From Actinomycetales bacterium (GTDB taxonomy: Bacteria > Actinomycetota > Actinomycetes > Mycobacteriales > Mycobacteriaceae): 6,390 bases of DNA. Each line of letters starts with the position of its first letter. The first letter of the stretch is position 1. This document shows, piece after piece, positions 1 through 6,390 of this stretch. Location: assembly GCA_012838715.1 (NCBI GenBank), contig DUOR01000331.1, positions 1-6,390 of the forward strand, in the 5' to 3' direction. Both the position numbers and the translations under genes were made by a program. The notes under the pieces were generated by a model that saw nothing but the letters and a program-made list of their open reading frames with translations, had not been told where the DNA came from and ran no database searches.

Positions 1-264
1 GCCGGTGAGGAAGTTGGAAACGCGCTCGAGGGCGTCGCCGATCTCCTCCGGGACCCCCGGCTGGCTGGTGATTCGCTCGATGGCGGCCGCGATCTCGCCG
101 GACGGCAGGTCGGAGCTGCTCGGCGCCTGCGGGATCGAGCCGAGGTTCGGGGTCGAGATGCCCGGCTGCGCGATGGCAGCGGGGGCGAGGCCGGCCGACA
201 GCAGGGCGGCGGCGCCCAGGGCGGCCGCGGTGCGGCGGATGATGGTGCGTCGGTTCAGGACCAC
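1..264 (-). CDS. Exported protein with twin-arginine signal peptide, N-terminal part only
   Basis: The reading frame starts at a GTG (264-262) and is open to the left edge, giving 88 residues; the C-terminus lies outside the window. The start is supported by GAGGGG nine bases upstream and by an in-frame TAG at 288-286, which leaves no better start. Residues 1-32 form a clear export signal: an N-region with paired arginines (NRRTIIRR, residues 4-11), an alanine/leucine-rich core (about 13-29) and an AIA motif before Gln33, typical of signal peptidase I cleavage. The NRRTII context fits a Tat signal, but a Sec signal with a basic N-region cannot be excluded. The mature part begins with a Pro/Ser/Gly-rich linker (about 33-56), then a probable helix (IAAAIERI...). 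I do not recognise the family, and no catalytic domain is in view. It is divergent from the DUF302 gene, 549 bp away. Confidence 0.8.
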   Translation of the reverse strand, partial: MVLNRRTIIRRTAAALGAAALLSAGLAPAAIAQPGISTPNLGSIPQAPSSSDLPSGEIAAAIERITSQPGVPEEIGDALERVSNFLTG

Positions 265-330
265 GTCGAAATACCCCTCGTTGGTCTATGGCGGCGCCGG
301 TTGGCGTCGGTCTGTGCTCAGTCGCGCCCC

Positions 331-359
331 ATCATAAGGGGGGTGAACGTTTTTTGGAA
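331..359 (-). promoter_or_regulatory. Candidate promoter of the exported-protein gene
   Basis: On the minus strand TATGAT (336-331) is a near-consensus -10 element, placed to give a leader of about 60 nt before the GTG at 264. The hexamer 17 bp upstream, TTCCAA (359-354), is a weak -35. A short inverted repeat, CGTTT-N5-AAACG (348-362), overlaps the -35 area and could be a regulator site. All of this is sequence inspection only. Confidence 0.4.
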
Positions 360-360
360 A

Positions 361-600
361 CGATTTGGCAAAGATTCTCCCCCGTGGAACTCATGTTGCT
401 GGCGCGTCTTGTGTGGCTTTGGGGGCGCGTGTGGTACATGAGGTGAGTCGGCGCTGAGTTTCGCTTCCGTGAAACCTGAGATCCATTAACGCCGATGACC
501 GGGGCAGGATCGGTTCCGCGCGCACGCGCAGGTCGTGATTCCCCCGTGACATTGTTCGCTTGCCGACGCGCCCCGATTTCGGTATCGGCCAAGGAAAACT
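361..600. other. Intergenic stretch without a recognisable gene
   Basis: Between the divergent promoter of the exported-protein gene and the promoter of the DUF302 gene I see no supportable gene. The longer antisense reading frames here lack ribosome binding sites and recognisable protein sequence. A 17-codon frame at 393-446 has no ribosome binding site. A small inverted repeat, CCGAT-N6-ATCGG (573-588), is the only symmetrical element I noticed. Base composition is less GC-rich than in the flanking genes, as expected for regulatory DNA. Confidence 0.5.
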
Positions 601-603
601 TCC

Positions 604-631
604 TTCACTTTTATGCCCCTGAGGGTATACA
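604..631 (+). promoter_or_regulatory. Candidate promoter of the DUF302 gene
   Basis: TATACA (626-631) is a reasonable -10 and TTCACT (604-609), 16 bp upstream, a reasonable -35. Transcription would start near 638, giving a leader of about 175 nt. The palindrome at 613-628 fills the spacer and enters the -10, the usual placement for a repressor site. No promoter mapping is available. Confidence 0.4.
613..628 (+). promoter_or_regulatory. CsoR/CstR-like operator, site 1
   Basis: The 16-bp element ATGCCC-CTGA-GGGTAT is an inverted repeat with one mismatch in six per arm. It has the same 6-4-6 layout as the elements at 2799-2814 and 2870-2885. CsoR-family repressors (CsoR for copper, CstR for persulfide) are known to bind palindromes with G/C tracts flanked by TA, of the type TACCC...GGGTA. 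Its position between candidate -35 and -10 hexamers upstream of the DUF302 gene suggests repression of that gene. The regulator's identity is inferred from motif form alone. Confidence 0.55.
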
Positions 632-740
632 TGGGGGTGGGTGATTGCCCGGACCTGCCGGAAACGGGGTCGCCTCGGTTCCCGAAACGGGGCCCGTACG
701 GCCCCGGAACCTGACTCTTGGCCGGCGGCCTCGCGGCCCC

Positions 741-797
741 GTGCAGCCCCGTTAAGCCCCGGGCAGGCCCGAGCAATCCCGAACAACCCCGAACAAT
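741..797 (+). repeat. Ten-base tandem repeat in the DUF302 leader
   Basis: Units beginning at 741, 751, 761, 771, 781 and 791 follow the pattern G-N-N-(C/A)-A-(A/G)-N-CCC. The last copies are nearly identical: CCCGAGCAAT (768-777), CCCGAACAAC (778-787) and CCCGAACAAT (788-797). The block ends directly at the ribosome binding site GAGGAG (799-804). In RNA it would be C-rich and largely unpaired between C tracts. It lies within the predicted transcript and encodes no recognisable peptide. Confidence 0.75.
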
Positions 798-813
798 GAG
801 GAGAGTGTGGATC

Positions 814-1230
814 ATGAAGGATAACGGAAACGGCATGGAACTCGGCGTCGGCACGGTCGTCCACGGCGACTTCGACGAGGTCGCCGAGCGCACCCGCCAG
901 GCCATCGTCGACGGCGGCTTCGGTGTGCTCACCGAAATCGACGTCACGGACACGCTGAAGAAGAAGATTGACCGCGACATCGAGCGCATCCTCATCCTCG
1001 GCGCCTGCAACCCGAACTTCGCGGCGCAGGCCCTGGACGCGACCCGCGACATTTCGCTCGTGATGCCCTGCAACGTCGTCGTCCGCCAGGATCTCGAGGC
1101 CGGCGGCGACGCCGTGCGCGTCACCGCCCTGAACCCGGAGGCGATGGCCGCGATGGCCGACGTCGACGGCATGGAGCACGTGATGGAGCAGGCGAAGTCG
1201 ATGATCTCGGACATCATCAAGGCGCTGTAG
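814..1230 (+). CDS. DUF302 domain protein
   Basis: This 138-residue cytosolic protein matches the DUF302 (TT1751-like) family over nearly its full length. Visible signatures are GFGVLTEIDV (35-44), then TLKKKID (48-54), ILGACNP (61-67), MPCNVVV (84-90) and a C-terminal NPEAM plus helical tail. The only two cysteines, Cys65 and Cys86, sit in the two most conserved motifs and are candidates for metal or sulfur chemistry. The ATG at 814 is chosen because GAGGAG (799-804) lies nine bases before it and family similarity begins about ten residues later; the in-frame ATG at 796 overlaps that site. No signal peptide or membrane segment is present. The biochemical role of DUF302 is not established. 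Members often occur near redox, metal or sulfur genes, and the CsoR/CstR-like operator upstream fits that. It converges on the membrane gene at 1368-2669 and shares a terminator with it. Confidence 0.93.
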   Translation: MKDNGNGMELGVGTVVHGDFDEVAERTRQAIVDGGFGVLTEIDVTDTLKKKIDRDIERILILGACNPNFAAQALDATRDISLVMPCNVVVRQDLEAGGDAVRVTALNPEAMAAMADVDGMEHVMEQAKSMISDIIKAL

Positions 1231-1275
1231 CCATCCCGCCGGAACGCCGGCGCAATCGGCTGTCGGCGCACGCGA

Positions 1276-1317
1276 GAAGCCCGGCCCCTCACCATGATTG
1301 GCGAGGGGCCGGGCTTC
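1276..1317. terminator. Bidirectional terminator between convergent genes
   Basis: GAAGCCCGGCCCCTC (1276-1290) and its exact complement GAGGGGCCGGGCTTC (1303-1317) form a 15-bp stem with a 12-nt loop. It lies 45 bp after the DUF302 stop codon and about 50 bp after the stop of the opposite-strand membrane gene, so it can serve both. The T tract is poor on either strand, which is common for GC-rich actinobacterial terminators. Confidence 0.85.
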
Positions 1318-1326
1318 GTGTTCGGC

Positions 1327-1347
1327 GGGCGCCCGCGGCGGGCGTCC
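1327..1347 (-). terminator. Secondary hairpin after the membrane gene
   Basis: GGGCGCCCG (1327-1335) and CGGGCGTCC (1339-1347) pair with one mismatch around a 3-nt loop. On the minus strand this lies 20 to 40 nt past the TAA at 1370-1368 and before the larger bidirectional hairpin. It could be an accessory terminator or a 3' stabilising stem; no T tract follows. Confidence 0.35.
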
Positions 1348-1367
1348 GTCAGGGGGAAGTCAAGAAG

Positions 1368-2669
1368 TTAGCGCGCGTCGGCGGTGGACTTCTCCGCGGC
1401 GGTCTTCTGCTCGGTGACGACGGTCGCCGACTCGGAGTTCGCGCGCTGCTGGGCCAGGGCGAAGGCGCCCTTGGTGGACAGCTGGTTGCGGAACAGGGTG
1501 ACGGCGGACCAGAGGGTCACGGCGGCGATGACGACGATGACGGCGACCAGCACGTAGTAGGTGACCGAGAACTTCTCGACGATGCCGTTGGACACCAGGC
1601 CGACGTGCAGGGCGAACATCGACAGGACGGAGAGGCCGACGCCCGGGCAGACCAGGGTGAAGGCGGCCGGCGACGCGGTCTCGCGGCCCAGCAGGTACTC
1701 CTTGTAGAAGCCGTTCTGGCGCATGACCAGGTGGCCGAGGCCGAGGAAGGTCATCTGGAACATGATGGCGGCGGAGAGCATGACCAGCACGAGGATGGAG
1801 GACTTGGGGGCCTCGGCGCCGTCGTAGCCGGGGGTGAAGGTCTCCAGGGTCTGCAGGCCGTGGCGCAGGCGCAGCATGGTGATGGCCAGCAGGGTGGAAA
1901 TCGGGACGGCGAGCCACAGGGTGGCGGAGTTCTGCAGGGACAGGCCGTAGCGCATCATCGACATGACGCCGAGCGGCAGGAACACGACGAAGAGCAGGAC
2001 GGCGATGGAGCCGAAGAACAGGGAGCCGAGCAGGGCCAGCATGACGATGGTCTTGTTGCCGGACATGGCGGCCGGGGCGGCGAAGCCGACGGTGACCATG
2101 GTGAAGGCGAAGGCGGAGAGCAGCTGGTTCAGGCCGCCGTTGGCCTTGAAGTCGAAGCCCGCGGCGATGACGCGCTTGAGGTAGGCGGACATGATGACCA
2201 GCGCGAGGACGCCGACGGAGCCGTAGGCCAGCAGCGCCAGCGGCATGAGGGACTCGATGATGCCCCACAGGCCCGGGATGAGCGCCATGGCGGCGACGAA
2301 CATGCCGTTGACGGTCATGCCCAGGGTCAGCGGGATGGCCATGAGGGTGACCTCGGCGTTGGTGGACTTGAGGGTCTTGTACGCCTCGGTGCGGCGGAAC
2401 TTCGAGAACTCGCGGAAGTTCCAGGCCAGCAGCGTCAGGTGGGTGATGAACATGGCGATCATGCCGATGTAGCCGATGAGGATGGACGACTTCATGAAGG
2501 CGCCGCCGGCGGCCCAGGCGTCCCAGATGGACTCGAAGGTCGGCATCGGGGTGTCCGGGTGGGGCGTGATGTGCATGAACGCCATGAAGAAGAAGACGGA
2601 CATGCCGCCGAAGCCGAGGGCGGCGAGGAAATACAGGGGCGAGTACTTCTCGCCGAGGTTCCTGATCAT
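1368..2669 (-). CDS. Ten-segment membrane protein with a single cysteine, probable transporter
   Basis: The product is a 433-residue integral membrane protein. Ten hydrophobic segments can be read at about 12-32, 61-83, 107-131, 138-163, 183-201, 206-233, 250-266, 290-313, 334-359 and 370-393, followed by a polar tail rich in Ala, Thr, Glu and Lys (about 400-433). The ATG at 2669 is supported by AAAGGA nine bases upstream and by a typical short polar N-terminus (MIRNLGEKYS) before segment 1; the open frame further upstream reads through leader DNA. The loop after segment 1 has two histidines (His33, His37; HITPHPDTPMP). The only cysteine, Cys341, lies in a CPG motif within segment 9 and is encoded by TGC. 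Ten segments recall the TDT/SLAC1 transporter fold. From memory the sequence also resembles the group annotated as 'TsoY family (seleno)protein', a weak recollection needing a search. Its operator matches that of the convergent DUF302 gene, suggesting a shared stress response. Confidence 0.88.
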   Translation of the reverse strand: MIRNLGEKYSPLYFLAALGFGGMSVFFFMAFMHITPHPDTPMPTFESIWDAWAAGGAFMKSSILIGYIGMIAMFITHLTLLAWNFREFSKFRRTEAYKTLKSTNAEVTLMAIPLTLGMTVNGMFVAAMALIPGLWGIIESLMPLALLAYGSVGVLALVIMSAYLKRVIAAGFDFKANGGLNQLLSAFAFTMVTVGFAAPAAMSGNKTIVMLALLGSLFFGSIAVLLFVVFLPLGVMSMMRYGLSLQNSATLWLAVPISTLLAITMLRLRHGLQTLETFTPGYDGAEAPKSSILVLVMLSAAIMFQMTFLGLGHLVMRQNGFYKEYLLGRETASPAAFTLVCPGVGLSVLSMFALHVGLVSNGIVEKFSVTYYVLVAVIVVIAAVTLWSAVTLFRNQLSTKGAFALAQQRANSESATVVTEQKTAAEKSTADAR

Positions 2670-2693
2670 CGGATGCGATCCTTTGCGTTGTCG

Positions 2694-2747
2694 CCACCGT
2701 CTCCGGTGGGTTGCGGTTTCCTTCGCCCCGCCGTCGCCGGTGGGGCG
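2694..2747 (-). repeat. Two similar hairpins in the leader of the membrane gene
   Basis: Hairpin one is CCACCG (2694-2699), loop of 4, CGGTGG (2704-2709), a perfect stem. Hairpin two has arms 2724-2733 and 2738-2747 (CGCCCC outer arm against GGGGCG) with one mismatch and a loop of 4. The two share the sequence CCGTC(T/G)CCGGTGGG as a direct repeat. They lie between the predicted transcription start near 2789 and the ribosome binding site (2684-2679), so they would fold in the mRNA leader. Confidence 0.5.
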
Positions 2748-2795
2748 GTCCCGGTGCTTTCCGACGCCGTGGGGCGCGGAGCCCGGGACAAAAAA

Positions 2796-2824
2796 TTGAT
2801 ACCCCGTGGGGTATGTGCCGGCCA
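2796..2824 (-). promoter_or_regulatory. Candidate promoter of the membrane gene
   Basis: On the minus strand TATCAA (2801-2796) can act as -10 with a weak -35, TGGCCG (2824-2819), 17 bp upstream, giving a leader of about 120 nt. The operator at 2799-2814 overlaps the -10 and spacer. An alternative is TGGACA (2854-2849) with TAAGGT (2829-2824), 19 bp apart, which would place the operator just around the start of transcription. Either arrangement allows repression. Confidence 0.35.
2799..2814 (-). promoter_or_regulatory. CsoR/CstR-like operator, site 2
   Basis: ATACCCC-GT-GGGGTAT is an inverted repeat with two perfect 7-bp arms, the best of the three copies in the window. Read as 6-4-6 it is ATACCC-N4-GGGTAT, the same layout as sites 1 and 3. 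It lies 130 bp upstream of the membrane gene start and overlaps its candidate -10. CsoR-family binding is inferred from the TACCC...GGGTA form. Confidence 0.65.
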
Positions 2825-2860
2825 CCTTAGCCGAACCTGAGTGCCGCCTGTCCAGTCGCG

Positions 2861-2888
2861 TTCGATCGGGTACCCCCGTGGGTATCCT
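2861..2888 (+). promoter_or_regulatory. Candidate upstream promoter directed at typA, overlapped by site 3
   Basis: TATCCT (2883-2888) fits the actinobacterial TANNNT -10 form and TTCGAT (2861-2866) is a weak -35 at 16 bp. As at site 1, the palindrome fills the spacer and its last three bases are the first three of the -10. A transcript from here would start near 2895, with a leader of about 205 nt before typA. Confidence 0.3.
2870..2885 (+). promoter_or_regulatory. CsoR/CstR-like operator, site 3
   Basis: GTACCC-CCGT-GGGTAT is an inverted repeat with a single arm mismatch. Its centre is 71 bp from that of site 2. It could act on a rightward transcript into typA, or be an auxiliary site for the leftward membrane gene, with a repressor or DNA loop bridging both. 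Confidence 0.5.
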
Positions 2889-2980
2889 GCGGCGACTGTC
2901 GGGAGGGGCCGGGGAACCGGGGGGAGCGGGGCCCCGCCCCGTCGGAAAGCCCTGGATCGCGCGCGGGGGCTACCTGCGAG

Positions 2981-2986
2981 TACCCT
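2981..2986 (+). promoter_or_regulatory. Candidate proximal -10 element of typA
   Basis: TACCCT matches TANNNT and would give a leader of about 105 nt. No convincing -35 is visible. The region between it and typA is very GC-rich with repeated GGGCCC palindromes, and a perfect 12-bp palindrome (GCGGGGCCCCGC, 2926-2937) lies just upstream. This may be the housekeeping promoter, independent of site 3. Confidence 0.3.
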
Positions 2987-3099
2987 GGAAACCCGCACCG
3001 GGCCCCTGGGCCCTGCCGAGCCGGGCCCGCCCGGCCACCCGCCGGGGCCGACAACGCCCGCGCGGCCCCCGCCTTACCTTTTTGAGGAGCACCCCACCC

Positions 3100-5016
<1,917 letters not shown>

Positions 5017-5044
5017 GTTCCGGCCCGCCCGGTGCCGCGGGTTC

Positions 5045-5078
5045 GCCCGGTCTTCCCGGGCATGTCCCCGGCGCGGGG
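5045..5078 (+). terminator. Possible terminator after typA (two hairpins)
   Basis: GCCCGG (5045-5050) and CCGGGC (5056-5061) form a 6-bp stem with a 5-nt loop, followed by CCCCG (5066-5070) and CGGGG (5074-5078) with a 3-nt loop, then TAAT. They lie 29 nt after the typA stop. No T tract follows, so termination may be partial. Confidence 0.4.
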
Positions 5079-5100
5079 TAATCCGGCCCGGCGCGTGAAG

Positions 5101-5106
5101 TAGGCT
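5101..5106 (+). promoter_or_regulatory. -10 element of a leaderless promoter for the lipoprotein gene
   Basis: TAGGCT fits TANNNT and ends seven bases before the ATG at 5114, so transcription is expected at or next to the A of the start codon. Leaderless mRNAs with this spacing are common in corynebacteria and mycobacteria. No strong ribosome binding site precedes the ATG (only AAGTAGG), which agrees with leaderless initiation. Confidence 0.55.
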
Positions 5107-5113
5107 TTCCACC

Positions 5114-6390
5114 ATGTTCGCCCGCCCGCGCGCCACCAGCCGCCGCCGTCGCACCGCCCTCGTGGCGGCCTGCGCGGCGGCGGCTTTGCTGTCCGCATGC
5201 ATGGCCAATCCGGGCGATGCCCCGACCGTCGAGGGGGAGGGGCCGGTCGCCCCGCCCGAGGACGCCACCGGCGCCGAGTCGTTGCGGGAGATTCGGGTGG
5301 GCGTCGACGATTTCGGTGATGGTTTCAATCCGCACCTGATCGCGGACACCTCGCCGGTGACGGACCTGGTGGCCTCGTTGACCCTACCGAGCGCCTTCGA
5401 GCCCGATCCGGCGGCCCCGGACACCTGGCGCCCCAACCCGGATCTGCTGGAGAGCGCGCAACTGGTGCCGGTGTCCGATCCCGTGCCCGACGCGGATTCC
5501 GGCGACACGGGCGGCGCCGCCAATGGCGCAACCTCGGTGCCGGAGGTGGATCCGGGGCAGGCCCTGCCGGGCGACACCCGCATCCGCTACCGCATCAGCC
5601 CGGGCGCCCAGTGGTCGGACGGCACGCCCATTTCGGGCGCCGATTTCCGGTACCTGCAGTCGGTTCTCGCGGAGCAGCCCGGGGTGCGCGACGCCGCGGG
5701 GTACGAGCGCATCCGTGGCATCACGGTGTCCGACGGCGGCCGGCAGGTCGACGTCATCATCGAGGGCGCGATGCCGGAGTGGCGGACCCTGTTCCGCTAC
5801 CTGCTGCCGAGCCATATCCTCCGGCCGTCGACGACGCCGTTCGCGGATGCGCTCGATGGCGGCATTCCGGCGTCGGGCGGCAGGTATTCGGCGCAGTCCT
5901 TCGACGTGGGGCGCGGCGAGGTGCGCCTGGTGCGCAACGATCGTTTCTGGGGGGAGACGTCGGCCCGCACGGAGACGGTGATCATCCGGTCCATCGGCGA
6001 TGCCGTGACCGGCGCGGAGCTGCTGCGCACCGGCCAGCTGCAGTCGTTGTGGCTGCGGCCGCAGCAGACGACGGCCCTGACCTACGGCCTGGTGCCGGGG
6101 TCCGTGGAGTTGCCGCGGCCGGTGCCGCGGGAGCTGGTGGTGCACGCGAACCTCGCGTCGGATGCGCTTGCCGACGCCGAGGTGCGGCGCCTGCTCCTGT
6201 CCCGCATCGACCCCGCCGCGGTGGCCGCGGTGGCCACCGGCCGCACGGACGACCTGGAGATTCCGGAGGCCCCGGGACCGGTCGCCGACGCCGCCGAGAT
6301 GACCGACGAGGACGTCGCCGCGGCGTTCGCCGAGGTGGGCGTCGGGTTCACCGACGAGGATCCGTTGCGCATCGGCGTGATGGGCGATGA
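5114..6390 (+). CDS. lpqW: LpqW-like lipoprotein, family 5 solute-binding protein, C-terminus beyond window
   Basis: The frame is open from ATG 5114 to the right edge, giving 425 complete codons without a stop. The signal peptide has a basic N-region (RATSRRRR, 6-13), an Ala/Leu core and a lipobox LSAC (26-29), so Cys29 is the predicted lipidated residue. A Pro/Glu-rich linker (about 33-56) leads into an SBP_bac_5 domain starting near IRVGVDD (60-66). Family hallmarks follow: IRYRISPGAQWSDGTP (WSDGTP at 167-172) and LVRNDRFWG (about 272-280). An insert rich in Asp, Gly and Pro (about 117-147) separates the first strands. Directly after typA, M. tuberculosis has LpqW, a family 5 protein that steers phosphatidylinositol mannoside precursors towards lipomannan and lipoarabinomannan rather than acting in peptide uptake. 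Synteny and lipoprotein form support this call; an oligopeptide-binding protein of an ABC importer is the alternative. No permease genes are in view. Confidence 0.82.
   Translation, partial: MFARPRATSRRRRTALVAACAAAALLSACMANPGDAPTVEGEGPVAPPEDATGAESLREIRVGVDDFGDGFNPHLIADTSPVTDLVASLTLPSAFEPDPAAPDTWRPNPDLLESAQLVPVSDPVPDADSGDTGGAANGATSVPEVDPGQALPGDTRIRYRISPGAQWSDGTPISGADFRYLQSVLAEQPGVRDAAGYERIRGITVSDGGRQVDVIIEGAMPEWRTLFRYLLPSHILRPSTTPFADALDGGIPASGGRYSAQSFDVGRGEVRLVRNDRFWGETSARTETVIIRSIGDAVTGAELLRTGQLQSLWLRPQQTTALTYGLVPGSVELPRPVPRELVVHANLASDALADAEVRRLLLSRIDPAAVAAVATGRTDDLEIPEAPGPVADAAEMTDEDVAAAFAEVGVGFTDEDPLRIGVMGD

Noticed and set aside
271..277. ATACCCC as a fourth CsoR/CstR-like operator
   Set aside because: Only one half-site is present, with no GGGTAT partner at the right distance; on the minus strand it contains the ribosome binding site of the exported-protein gene.
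393..446. 17-codon frame (MLLARLVWLWGRVWYMR) as a leader peptide
   Set aside because: It has no ribosome binding site, lies upstream of the likely promoter of the DUF302 gene, and I see no attenuator structure tied to it.
631..714. 27-codon frame starting at ATG 631 in the DUF302 leader
   Set aside because: It begins inside the candidate -10, has no ribosome binding site and no recognisable sequence; a leaderless upstream ORF is possible but unsupported.
391..1295. Two long minus-strand frames over the DUF302 gene and its leader
   Set aside because: They are antisense to a protein with strong DUF302 signatures, cross the terminator and promoter region, and show no family motifs.
1647..1649. 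Selenocysteine in the membrane protein
   Set aside because: The codon at the candidate position is TGC, so this copy encodes ordinary cysteine; no in-frame TGA interrupts the gene.
1605..2840. Plus-strand open frame of 411 codons across the membrane gene
   Set aside because: Its translation is a Gly/Glu/Asp/His-rich low-complexity shadow of a clear ten-segment membrane protein on the other strand.
2806..3099. N-terminal extension of typA
   Set aside because: The frame happens to be open, but the extra 98 codons read Arg/Pro/Gly-rich non-protein-like sequence across operators and leader; GAGGAG and family similarity fix the start at 3100.
5611..6390. Plus-strand frame of 259 codons ending at the right edge
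   Set aside because: It is an Arg/Gly-rich shadow of the lipoprotein gene, whose frame from 5114 has a lipobox and family 5 solute-binding motifs.

Overview
The window is very GC-rich, uses GTG as well as ATG starts and actinobacterial TANNNT-type -10 elements, and carries the gene pair typA followed by an LpqW-like lipoprotein, as in Mycobacterium tuberculosis (Rv1165-Rv1166). It most likely comes from a Corynebacterium or a close relative in the Mycobacteriales. No rRNA, tRNA, CRISPR array, insertion sequence or phage gene is visible.

Layout. (1) 1-264, minus strand: the first 88 codons of an exported protein with a twin-arginine signal peptide; the rest lies outside the window. (2) 265-813: a long intergenic region holding a divergent promoter for gene 1, a 16-bp CsoR/CstR-like operator at 613-628 over a plausible promoter, and a C-rich leader with a striking 10-nt tandem repeat. 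(3) 814-1230, plus strand: a 138-residue DUF302 protein. (4) 1231-1367: a strong inverted-repeat terminator between convergent genes. (5) 1368-2669, minus strand: a 433-residue membrane protein with ten predicted membrane segments and one cysteine. (6) 2670-3099: a divergent regulatory region with two more copies of the same operator type and several hairpins. (7) 3100-5016, plus strand: typA/bipA, a ribosome-associated translational GTPase. (8) 5114-6390, plus strand: the first 425 codons of an LpqW-like family 5 solute-binding lipoprotein, running off the right edge and probably translated from a leaderless mRNA.

The most interesting point is that the DUF302 gene and the ten-segment membrane gene, which converge on a shared terminator, each have upstream a near-identical palindrome of the form ATACCC-N4-GGGTAT. 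This is the G/C-tract operator style of the CsoR/CstR repressor family, whose members sense copper or reactive sulfur. The two genes therefore look like a small co-regulated thiol, sulfur or copper response module, though no regulator gene is in the window. A third copy lies upstream of typA in the same geometry relative to a candidate -10 element, which raises the possibility that a typA transcript responds to the same signal. Function is inferred from operator form, cysteine placement and gene arrangement only. typA and lpqW are conserved housekeeping genes for translation under stress and for cell-envelope glycolipid synthesis.
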